NCBI RefSeq assembly: GCF_963675165.1
Contig: NC_087388.1
Span: 4,097,047 to 4,161,046 of the forward strand
DNA: 64,000 nt
Direction of reading: 5' to 3'
Source of the DNA: Halichondria panicea
Taxonomy: Eukaryota > Porifera > Demospongiae > Suberitida > Halichondriidae
Shown here: positions 12,994 to 25,500 of the stretch, piece after piece
Layout of the letters: the number at the start of each line of letters is the position of its first letter
Numbering within the stretch: position 1 is the first letter of the stretch
Position numbers and translations under genes: made by a program
The notes under the pieces: model-generated
What the model saw: only the letters and a program-made list of their open reading frames with translations
Told to the model about the DNA's origin: nothing
The model's database searches: none

Positions 12994-13565
12994 TGTACGT
13001 ATAAAGTAATAAACAGTTAGTCTATAGCTACAACTACTGATACTGGTAGTACAAATTACAAAATATAATTGTAGAGTTGAAATAACAAAACTGCATGAAA
13101 AGTGCATGCTTAACAAGATGCTTAGTAGAGTATTCACACCTGTGTGGTGAGTTTCATTAAATATTGCACAGCAACAAAACGGATACAATAACGCAATGAC
13201 CTTATCATTATGATGAATCTATAAAGCAACAATTATATCGATTAGTTTTTTGTCACCTTCAAAGATCGCCATGCCGCTGTAACTTTATAAAAAGTTGTTA
13301 CCATGCACTATAGACATGCAGTCAGTCTTGTAAATTATTTGTTTTATGACAGATCATGAATCATCATTACCAGAGAAAATTGAACACAGTTAAAGTTAAT
13401 TACATTTACTGTTATAATAGAACAAGAGTTTTTGTTATAGCTAATTAGTTTTTGTTATAATAAACGTTTGTATAATTATGCAACCACTAGCTAGTTATAC
13501 TTATATACAATCATGCAGGCTAGGTAATAATCATTTGCAAACATAATAATGATGTGGTAAAAGTG
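12994..13565. other. Spacer between element and SecA-like gene
   Basis: AT-rich sequence with no gene. It should hold the 3' untranslated region of the minus-strand SecA-like gene. GTTTTTGTTATA repeats occur near 13430-13465. Confidence 0.5.
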
Positions 13566-16500
13566 TTACTGTAAATTACCAGAAGGTGGACGTGTATGTC
13601 GTCCAAATCTGGTGTAGGGTAGGTGTAGCCTCGGAGGTACAATTCTTTTCACATTTCTTTGAGTCTGTGGCGTGCATTGAAGCTGAGCAGGTTGTTTAGG
13701 AAATTGTCCTAACCTTATGTCTTCATTCATTCCATCCTTTCCTAGAAGTTTTCTTTCTCCATCTTGTACTTTTCTGTATTCCGTGTACGATGTAATACGA
13801 TGAATACCCACATCTTGCCGATTAAATAAACGCAATCTTTCTTTATTAGTTTCAGCATTGCTATCAAAAACCTTACAGTTGTTATTCTTTTTCAAAAACG
13901 TACTCATTTTTTTAATGTGTTCCTGTGCATCATCCACCTCTACTGATCCACATCTGAATTCAGCATCTTGCTTTCCCTTCACTAAGCCTTTTTCTTGTCT
14001 TTGTTTCAACTCATATGGAGGGCTAGATACAGCAGTATTCCCATGGATGTACTTTCGATCCACTAGATTGGCCGCTTTGACCCCTGCATTCACACCAGCA
14101 TTTGCAGATGCATGAAATGTATAGATAGAGTCTGGACACTTAGGTGGTGGTACCATTCGTTCAATTTCAGTTTCCATCTTGTGTTGCTTATGTTCTCTGT
14201 TGAGTGTTTTTTCTCCCCTATAATCTTCGGAATGTTTCAGTAACAATATATCATGTGGACTTGTTTTGGTACTTCTGGAATTTGAAGGATCTCGACCTCC
14301 TTGCTGTACAACACCTTGAACAGCAAGATTGCCAGGATTTTGATGGCCCTGATGAGGCACTGCCTGTTGGCCATTTCCATTGCTGCCAATAGAACCATGT
14401 GCTGGTTGAGCTGGGATTTGCATCGTAAGAGTTTGGTGGTTTGATGGATCACAAATGCTTTCTTTAAACTCATCTCTCCGCTTTTGATGGGCTTTAAGTT
14501 TTTCATCAGCTTCTGTAGAATGAGGCTGTTGTTGAGAAGGTGTAGCTTGCTTGATCATATCTTCATGATCTGCTACTGTTGATTGCTTTGTACGTTTATT
14601 TTTTTGACTTAGATCTTTCACAACTTCAGATGGAGACTTAGTGAATGTACTTTTTACGCATTTTGTGATAGCCTTCTTTGAAGCCTTTGCTACTTGTTTG
14701 ACACCTTTTCTGACAATATTGTCGACGCCTTTTTTCAGTGTAGATTGCAGCTTCATTCTTATTGGATCCATGTAGGCTCGTTCAATATCAGCTAACTCCC
14801 GAGAAACTAGACTCTCATTAGCAAGGCCAATCTCTAATTCTACTACTGTTACATGTACAGTAACAGCATCCATGTTTCCACTGAGAGGACACATAGATTC
14901 CAGATTATCTTGCAATACAGCATGCCCATTCTTTTTATTGCCAGAGTGTTTATTAGAATTCTGCTTTCCACGACCGGAGTGTTTGGTTGTATCTTGGGTT
15001 TCTTCCAATACTTCAACCACAGCTGACACTAGGTGATACACTTTCACTGCTTTCTTTACAGCCGAGTGAATTGTTTCTGCTATTTTAACAGCTTTTGCAG
15101 CATTTCCTGCTATTTTGGCCAAATTTGAGTTAGATCTGCTCAAGTTATCAGCAAGTGTATCAAAGCTGTTACTCAAGCAAGTGCTTATTTCAGAAACAAT
15201 TCGATCAACGTGATCTGGCAGTAGTTTGAGTATAGCATTTTCTAAACGCATCCGAATATCTTGACACTTGGCATGGAAAGCATCATCAGAATCGGCTTGT
15301 TCATACAATCTCGTTAAAAGCTTGAGTAATTCATCTCTCAACTTTGAAAAGATGTTATTTTGTATAAATTCCACAACACCGTCAACTATTTGCTGTTGTA
15401 CTTTAGCCAAAACTACGTCTGAAATTATTCCTGTCACAGCTTTCATAGCAAACTGGCCGGCAGCTTTAGCCATGACTTTACCAAACGCTCCCAGTGTAGA
15501 AGGGGAGCCAAGTTTAGCAGCTGTACTACCACCAGATGCCACAATGCCAATGCCAACAGTTGCTATAGAGATGGCAATGCTAATAGCTTTCTGTATTGCC
15601 CAGTCTTTCCAACTAAATGTCCCAGTTAGTCCAGCAATAGTAGCGTATACCATGTCATTGATTCCTTCGGCAATCAGTGCAGCTCCTATTTGAGCACCTG
15701 CTCCGGCTGTTATTACCATTAGAGCTGCCCCACCAATGACCTGAGCCAGACCAATCAAAGCACATGCAAAGGCATTCCAATCCCAGCACCATCTTTTTTT
15801 AACTTCTTGTTTCACAGTTAAAAAGTAATCTATACGCCATGCAATAAAAAACTCTAGTGCTTGAGGAATTTCATCAGGGCGAGGGTCAAGTTCACTGAAC
15901 TCAACAAAACCGACTTTCATGTCTCGTTCAAATTTACAAACTTCACCTTGTAAGCCTTGAAGGACGTTTAAGATGAAACTAGTCTGTTCTTCAGTGTACC
16001 CATTACCTATCGCTTCCTCTGTCAGTGACCTCAATTCATCATCACGGATGTTGTATTTATTTCTAACAGCAAGTTGGCCAGACTTTAAGATTCCATATTC
16101 CTGAAGAAACACATGAATTTTCTTTGCTTCCAGTGATTTCTTTCCATAAGGTAGCATGTGTTCGTAGAGATAACGACTTTCATTCTCACAGCAGTGCTTT
16201 AACACTTCTGCCAAGAATGCACGTAACTTGAGGTGACCACCATCCCTGGAGATCTCAATATCTTTGTAGACACCAATTTCTAGAGTAAGTATACACTCGC
16301 AAGCTGTTTCAATGAGTAAACCTCTCCTAGTCTCAACAACAAGGCAGTTATCCCTCAAGTGTGAAATTAGATTTACATATTCTTGTTTCTGAAGGATTGG
16401 ATCATGAGATGGTAGTACGATTTGACAATCAGTTTCCTGAGATTTGAACTGATTTACAAACTTTGTCCAGTTCTCTATTTGCTCATCACTAGTCAGTTTT

Positions 16501-19500
16501 GTTTGCACTTGTTTAACTTCGATAACTACGACCTCTTCGGTCTGCCCCATTAGTGGACTGAGAACGCTCCAAAGATCTTCACTGCTGAAAACAAACTTTG
16601 AGATATCACTTTCGCTGATACTGGTACTTGTGGGGACAAGACTCATTAAATGGTCTGCAATGTGAGGATCAAGCTTTTTGTAGAGAAGATGCTTCAGCTT
16701 ATCCACTTTTTTCCAGCACTTTCTTACTTTATGGTGGTGTATAATTCTGTGAGCAACCAACTTGTGATAGATTTCCTCTGACTGTTTTTTAGTTAATTTC
16801 TCATTAGTTAAAGTAGATTTTTCAGCAAATGAGCACTCATCAACAGTACTTCCCAACAATGTCTTGATGATGTTTAAGTGTAACCCAATAACTTTGATCT
16901 TTTCTTCTGTCTGCTGTAAATAATGGTTCTCTTTGCAATCAACATACTGGCTTACGTCAATGAGATCAGAAAGCAAGCGACTAATTTCTCCATTAGACAT
17001 CCAACTTCTACGCAACTCGTTCAGATGAATCTCTGCAGTTTTCAGAAAGTGGCAGACTCTCTTTTTATTTTTAACTGTTGCTTCAGGGTTAAGTTTAATG
17101 AAGCAATAGCAAGCTGCCATTGCAGGAAATCCTGTTTTATCACCTCTATATATTGCTCTATCAAAACAAGTTTGAGCAGCATAGTAGATTTTCTTTATTA
17201 AATCATCATTCACCTTTTCAATTTCTTTGAGAAAAGCTTGGCCAAGTTGAATGTAGTCTTCTGGTATCTTGAAAAATGGTGAGTCATAAGCTATTGAAAC
17301 AACTGATAGCTCTTCAAGAGGAAACTCTTTGTTAAAGAGATCTTGAACTTGCTGTCTTTTGTCTTGACTGTTTGCTGCCTGTATTTGTGTGCGCATTGAG
17401 TCTAACCAATAAGCCCAGCGATCAGTCATGATTGCAATACAAGCTCTTTTGCAGTCTTGGAGGTTCATGATCGCAATATCAAACAATTTAGTACTGCTAG
17501 CATTTAGAGCTGAAGCAAATGCTATTTTGTATTCCTGGAATAGTAAGTACATATTTTCTTCGAGATCAAGTTTAGGTAATCCCTCAATTAACAGTAAACC
17601 AAGTCGGTCAGTCTCTGCTTGGTCTCTTTTGATCTTCTCCATTTCTACTATTACTTCAGTTGCAGTTTCAAGAGAGCCAAAAGTTTCAATTTCATCTTGA
17701 TACTCTCTGTAATCAATTGGAACAACTAAACAGCCACTTCCAGCTTGTCCGGCACGAGCAGCTCTCCCAAATGCTTGCTCTTCTATTCTTGTATTCTCGG
17801 GCAGGAAACTTAGTATCACATGCAAACCTTTAGGAACTTGTTCTTCTTTGATAATGATGTCTGTTCCACGTCCTCCCTTATTAGTGGCCAATACAACTTG
17901 TCCAGGTTGAGCACCACTTTGTTTAAATCTGTTTTCAACATCATCGCCATCGCGGGCATAATCAATGATATGCTCTTCAGTAACTACAGCATGAGTTAGT
18001 AGGTAGTTTTTCAACAGCTGTAGCTGACGAATGTTCTCACAAATGACCAATATAGGTTGGCTTGCAGTCTTAGAAGATATCTCGGTTTGTATTTGTTTAA
18101 ACCACTCTTCCTCATTTGAGGCACAATGAGACTTGACTTGTGAGTATCTTTTGACTCGGTTAGTTGGAAGCTCCACTGTTCTGATTGTGTAAACTGTTTC
18201 GAGCAGCCTACGTGATGAAACAGAACCAAGGGTGCCGGTCAGGCCATAGAGTTGCTCATTGTATTTTTTGAAGAACCTCTTGTTTGATATGAAAACAGCT
18301 TTTAGACTCTCAGTTGAAAGAGGAAGCCGATACTTGAGTTCAAGAAACTGTGACAAACCGTTACTCCATTTCATATTGTACTGTTCAGTGCCAGTTTGTT
18401 TATCGATGGGGAAAATATGCCTATCAGCAGATTGTTCATCATTTTTATGATCGAGGATAAACTGATCATCTGCATCCATAAACCGGGCTTGGTATGCACT
18501 TCGAACCCAGGCTTTTATCTTGTGCCGACAGAATCCTTCTAAATACTCGGGGACAGAGATTGTTTCGTTCTCAATCAAAGCAATTAAATGATCTGCTAGC
18601 TCGTTCAAGATTGTTTCAAAGGAAGTATCTCTGTCCTCACTTTGTGGGTTAAGGTTTAGAACAGAACACCATATTGTTACAAAGAGAGATTCTAAGTGTT
18701 TCAAAGCCGGACTCTCGTGAGACAGATACAGCATGTGCCGACCTTTATCAAGGAACATGCTATCAACTTCATCTACGAGCAGACAATTTCTTTCGGAATT
18801 AGAATAGCGAGCACTGAAGTTTGTGTCACCTGGATTGTTTTCTTCAATTAGAACATCCCTTTGGAATGAACCAACCTCACCATACACTATGTGTGAATTG
18901 TAAGCCTGTTGATTGGTGTCATCATCCTCTCCACAGTTAACAGCTGCCATAAGTCCAAGAATATCAAAGAATTTCTCGCACTTTTCTCTTCCATCTTTAG
19001 CCAGATCTCTATTGCTCGACACAACATCGACCTTACAACCAAGCAGAGCTTTAGCAGCTGCAAGCATTCCAACAATCAGCGTCTTCCCTTCCCCTGTCTT
19101 AACCTGTTGAAGGAGGCCTTTGTTGCTTGTTTGCAAAAAAAGCAAAAGAGACACAATTTGTGTGTTGTAGGGTACTTGTATTGAAGTTGTCGATGTAGCT
19201 AACATCCAAGCTAGTACTATGTGTACAACAAACTGCACGCGGTGTTTCTTAAGCCATTCATCTTTCTCATCAACAGAAACACATTTCTGAAGAGTTTCAA
19301 AAAACCTTCTCAGTTGTTGCTTACTAGGCAAGGGTTGCTTAGAACAATGTTCAATACGGTCAATGATTTCCATTGCTTCTCCTTTGAATTGCTCTAGTTC
19401 ACGAGGGCTGATGGCAAAATTCCCAATTTTCATTTGATACTCAATGAGGTCGATTATCTCACTAACTCCTTGTGGCTTCCTACTTTGCTTGTTACTTTCT

Positions 19501-22500
19501 ATTTCCCTCAGTGCAGGTAACCAATCAAGATAGTCACGATCTACAATGATAGAGCTAATATCCTGCAGAGTAACTCTCTTGTAATACAGATCTTCAAATA
19601 GAGTCATCAGAAACCCGTTATCTTTAGCACCACTGCTGATATACTTGCTTCTCATAGTGTACAGGAGAGACATAAATTCTAAGTGAGGGATGCCAGCTTC
19701 AAGCCGAACCCGATTCATCAAGTACATTGTTCTCTGTTTTACAGCTTTTGTGATGTCAGCCCAGTGATCAAGATATTGCTTGAAATGTATCACCGCTAGC
19801 TCTTTCTCCCAAAGTGGCATTGAAGTATTACATAACGAAGTGGAGACTTCAGGACACACTTCAACAAAAGGTAGCCATTCTATAATAGTGATAAGCTGAG
19901 CAAGGGTAAGTATGCCAACTGTCGAGTTTGGATCAGCTTTATGATACTGATCATTCGTGAAAACATTGTACAGAATTTGCAAAAGCTTGGTATCGATACC
20001 CATCAACCTATCATGAAGGTGAATGGAGTTAGTTTTAAAATGATCAGTGCAGACTCGTACAAAGTTGAATGCAAGCAAGTTTGAGAGCCATTGGCCACTG
20101 GGAACTTGCCGTAGAATAGAAACTACTGGCAATAGATCTGGAGTGACTTTAATAACTTGGATGATGGTAAGCAAGTTTGATAGTAGATCAGTACAATCAT
20201 TTTGAGTAAACAATGGCAAATGTTCCAGAAGCTCAGCTTGTAACGATTTTGTGAGCATATTCCCTATTAAAAGCAAATCATGGATGTTATCCCAGGCACA
20301 TTGTTGGAACGCTGTTTCTGATTTGCTTGTTACCCATAATGAAAGTGTATGCATGACTAACTCTTTCCTTGAGTCGTGATTGAAGATTTTATCAGAAAGA
20401 ATTACGTGAAAAAATTCCATCATTTTGTATAATCTTTCATTAGTCCATAAAAGTAATATCGTTGAGACGTGGGAGTAAAACTCCGAAGAATACAGCGTAT
20501 TCTCAAGACATAATTCGTTTGAAAGACTGCAATTGACGACACATTCAATTTTAAGAAATTTTTCATGTAGATCTTCTATTGAACGAATCATGCTCATTAG
20601 TGTATAAAGATTTTGTTCATCATCCATCTTTTTAATGACTTCTAGGAACACATTGATCCTGTGGTACTTATTAAATTTGGGGATTCTACTTAACAATTGT
20701 TCTATTTCAGAGCTAAGTGGTTTGTTTAAATTTGGACTTTTCTCGATAATAATCCTTAATCCTTCGGATATATTGCTATACATTTGAAACTGAGAGTGAG
20801 CACTCTCAAACGTTAAGTAAGCGTTAACATTTTCAGACTCACGAAGGTATGCAAATGCTGAACAAAGGCACTTTGCAGTGTAAACTGAGAAATTATCCGC
20901 CTTCAAAACATTCTCCCAAAGTTGCAAATAAGTGTCATCTATGTTCACATGACCCTTGTGTTTCCTCTTTCTATCCTCAATCAGCAGAAACTGTAAGTAA
21001 AATTCCATTCCCAACAAATGGACATCTTCAACAACTATGCTTTCACAGGCTGGCGACAAAATCTCCTCTAATAGTTGTTTCATCATCTGAAAACATTGCA
21101 GGTCACAAGGAAGTGAGTTAATACACTCTTTAACAAACTGTCGACGAATCAATCTCACTAGCTTTGGTACATCTTTGTCATAAAGGACAGTGGGAGAATC
21201 TTGTATGGCAGCTTTGAGTGCTGTGTTAAGCAGAGAAGTTGGTAATGATGCTTGATATAGCTGATCATACTTATTCAGTAGGTTAGAAACCAATAGAAGA
21301 TTTTTAATAGGATTCTCGTTTGTATTGGTTACCAGTGGTAGCGAGTAGGTAAACTCAGTATCCACTATAGATTCACATTTTTCAATATTGTACACAATAG
21401 CTGGCTTTGAGGGGTGCTTGATAACGCAAGCAGCAACAGAAGATTGTATCATTGAGATATCATCTTCAGTAAGTTCAAGAATTTGAAGTGTTTTCACTAT
21501 TTCTAGAGCCTTGTCCCTGCATAAACATTGTATTATAATGACTTTGTCCTTTAAGTGTTCATCTTTGACATCTTCTGTATCAATCTGTTCACACAAGCAT
21601 GTTCGTAAATCGATACATTCAATGTATACATTCGCATTATGCTCATCTACGAGAACTTGGCCACAAAAGTCAACTTTAAAGTGGGTGCAAAACTCGTTCT
21701 CATATCCTAGTCTTCCAAGAAGACAAGCAGCTTCTTCTTGGCTCAAAATTATTTGGTCTTTTTCTTTCTCAAGTAATTCTTTCATATTCATTCGGAGAGC
21801 ATCTAAAATGATGTCACCAGACACCTCTCTGTATACTAAGGAATGTGGCTTATTGTCTGACAATGTACACGACCCCCACTGACCACCATCTGGGTAGAGG
21901 ACTAGCGTGTGGCAATCGATATTATCCTCCTCATTAGGTTCCTGTGTTTGGAAAACAACCTTGTGTTGTGGTGGGAGTCTCTCGAGTACAACATGAACTT
22001 TTCGTTCTGTTTGAATGCTTAGGTCAGGATAGATCCAATGCACTAACGTGTTAAGGCAAGAAGATGAATCGAATTGATTACTAAGGGACAACTTACAAAA
22101 TAGGAATTGTTTGCACTTCTCTTCTTTTCCCTCTGCATTGTACAATGAAGAAAAATCTTCAATACTCGTTGCAGCACAAACCATCTCTTTGATGTCTAGC
22201 AGCTTTTGCATTAGTTGTAACAGTGAAACACCTTGCTTGAGCGTAGAGGACAACTGTGCCAATACTTTACAGGTAGCAGTTGCTCTAGTTCTTTTGTCGG
22301 AGATAAATTGTAACTGCTTTTGAATATGCAGCTCCCAGTGTTTTAAAAGAGGTGATGGCTGTGAGAGGGGGTAGCGACCTAGTACTCTGAATAGTTTACT
22401 GAAGCAGTCTGCTCTTTCACGAACAGAATCATTTGTGTTAGCACTCGTCTCTTTTATCAAATACTCCACATCTAATACAGACATCGAAACATCCTGCTGT

Positions 22501-25500
22501 AAGAGTGACTGATTACACGATTCCATTTCACCAGCACATGTTTGTTCAATAATTGTAATACTTTGGAGAATCTGCAGGAAACTCTCAACAGTTGAGTGCA
22601 AGAGGTTTGTCTCTGAAGTTTTAACAATACGACATGCAATTTTTAGCAGAGCTGTTATGTTTAAGCCATCTTCATTTAGTCGCTGAATAAAGTCATTAAT
22701 ATTGGTATCGGCTTCAAAGGAGTGGAAATAGCGTTGTAGAGCATTAAACAACCAAGACAAAAGATTGAGAATTTCATCTGGAAACTTTGCTACAATCATT
22801 TTTGAGCGGGCACACACAGACATTGCTGCTGTCAGTGTAAGGGCACTAGGAAATGCCTGAAATGCTGCATAAAGATCCACAAACTTAACACGAGATACTG
22901 AATTCTGAGACTGCAAATCAGGCACTTGTATGCCAGTGATGCTCTGGAAATATTGAGCTAGATCTACAAAAAATGTGTCAATTACACTATAAACTGGAAA
23001 AGGGTTAGTTTTTAATTTAACCAAAAAGTCAGTGAAGGCCTTTTGATTGTCACGACAGTTGATTTTTGGCAACAGGTGGATATTTTCTATCAAAGATTGA
23101 CTTGCTGTCACACAAGGTATCTCCTCAGAACCCTCTCTAATTTGTTTATTATCACAAAGTATTCGAAGTATGCCACAAACTTGATGATAGAATGCCCTCA
23201 GCCCATCCACTACCGTTTCTGAGCTAAGGTACTCAATGTAGCTATCATGTGATTCGGTGAAGTAGTTTTGATGACATACACGAATGCTTGACAACAATGT
23301 AAAGAAATTCTCAGAGGATGGGACCTTGTTGAAAAGATTGATGGCTCGTTTCAGCTTCAATGATGTTCCATTGCAGAATGACCTTGTGCTAATCCAAGAA
23401 GTGTCCAACGGTAAAATTAAAAGTTGTTCGCTAAGTAAGACTTTTTGGATAGTGCTAAGTTTGTCACAAGATGTAGCTGTGATAACATCGTCAACACATT
23501 GAGCATAGAGCTTTTGAACATACTGAAATTGTTGAGTTTGATAATACTTTCCACCAATCATCAAATACGTTTTTCTGATTGCAATTAACAGTCTCAGTTT
23601 CCAAATACAGCATAGTTGTTCTTTGCAGCATGGAACAGCCTTAGGTCCATAGTTGGTTCGTATCCAAGTCGCCATTTGAGAGTAGAGCATATTATCACGT
23701 GGAATTGCTTGAATTTGATTGTCTTCAATCTCAATATCGTTCAATATGGCCAGCAGTGACTGATCATGGATCGATCTCCCTGAGTAAGAGCCAACATGGT
23801 AATACTGGTATCGGTCACTACCTTGTTTGAGAATACGAAAGTAATCAGTAGCTTTGTGTGTTCTCATCAAGCTGGGGGGTCCATTTGAAATGAATATTTC
23901 TCCTTCGGAAATGTTCAACATCATCTGATTCACAATAGTGTCACTACTATCGTCAGATAAAAATAATTCCACTGTGAGGCGGCTTAAATACTTTCCTGCA
24001 CAGGTTTTTAGTGAAGACAGATCAAGGATCACTTTTGAGCTGTCACCATTTGTTCCAAGATAACCCAACGTTTTATGATGGCTTTTTTCCTCTATGTCTT
24101 GCATTAGTTGAGCTCGTTCTCGTCGCATTTCTGTTGTAGTTTGCTGTTGCATACTCCTCTGTAGAGATGCAGATTGACTGTGAATGCGAGTGATCCAAGC
24201 TTCACTGTTATTTCTTATCATCTCACTGTGTTTTAAGACAGTAAAATTTCCTTTCAAAACCTCTCCTATTTTCTGTGCGAATGCACTCAAGAAACTGGCA
24301 TGAGATTTAGCATTCCAATGTTGCAGAGATTGTTGACACTGTTCCTGCATAGAATGGAAGCAAGCACACTTATCAATCGCTTTGTTTTCATTAGCTACAG
24401 CGTGGTTCACTTTAACTTGAGCATTTTTCCCCTTTATATTCCTTCCTCTCAAAAAACTAGTAAAATCAGGGTGACTTCCGGTCTTCATTTGATATGGTAG
24501 TGACTTTCCTCTACACTCGTACCATTTTCCAGACCCATGATTCCTCGGAATAGAATTGTGTCTCAATTTCCCCTCGACTGTTTTTTTCTTCCTGTAATCC
24601 CTTCGAAAGAGAAAAGTCCCAAATGTACGGATGCAATTTGGGTGTTTTGCATACGCCCCATAGTCTTTACCATGTCTTGTGTGCCTTCCTCCCCTGCCAG
24701 ATAGGCCTGGATTGCCTAGTATTCCATCTTCGATTTTCTTTTGAGTTGCTCTGCAGTTTTGATCGTTTTCAAGATCAATTAATTGAATTTTACCGCTGAT
24801 TCCTGATTTTCCAGCAGCTCCACCCATTCCAGCATCACCCCCTTGGCCTCCGTTTTTACCAAACGTTCCATAGCTAATAATGACACTATGTTTCCAACTA
24901 GTTTTAAATTCTTTGGCCTCCCCATCACGTCCTTTATAGCAGGGCGACCAACCAGCTCCGCCTTTGCCTCCATTTTGACCATTTTCCCCTCGACTTCCAT
25001 TGGCGGAAAGAACCCAATTAGATGGGCATAGGCTGCCACTGACCAACAAGGTGTGACCACCAGGGTTTCCATAGCGACCGTTATCCCCATCCGAGCCCGG
25101 TTTTCCTTGCTGACTGTGCTCGTTACCAGCCTCCCCAGAAAACGCAGTGCCTGGGCGATCATTTTCTGATATAGGTAGTCCATCAGTGTTAATACTGATT
25201 GTAGGTTTGTTAGTGCAGACAGTTTTAGGTGAAATGCAAGCAAAACTAATTCCTGGAAGTGTTATGTTCGTATCAGCATACACTACTGAGTCAGCAAAAA
25301 ATCTGAGATGGTCTCCTGGTTTTAGCCTCATTGGGTACTTTTCTAGCCATTCTTTAAGGGATGCATCTGCTCCTACAAAAGTTCCAGCCACAAACTTCAC
25401 ATTGAAGATTCGATAGTCATCCTTATGCTCATAAGAAATAGTGTAGCGTTGTAGCATGGGCGACAGCAGTGCACTTAAATGGCTTAGATACTCCTGCAAG

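Noticed and set aside
24779..25243. 154-codon minus-strand frame in the glycine-rich region, and 15268-15693 on the plus strand
   Set aside because: Both overlap the giant gene in other frames. The repetitive glycine-rich and alanine-rich DNA keeps alternate frames open. No independent signals.
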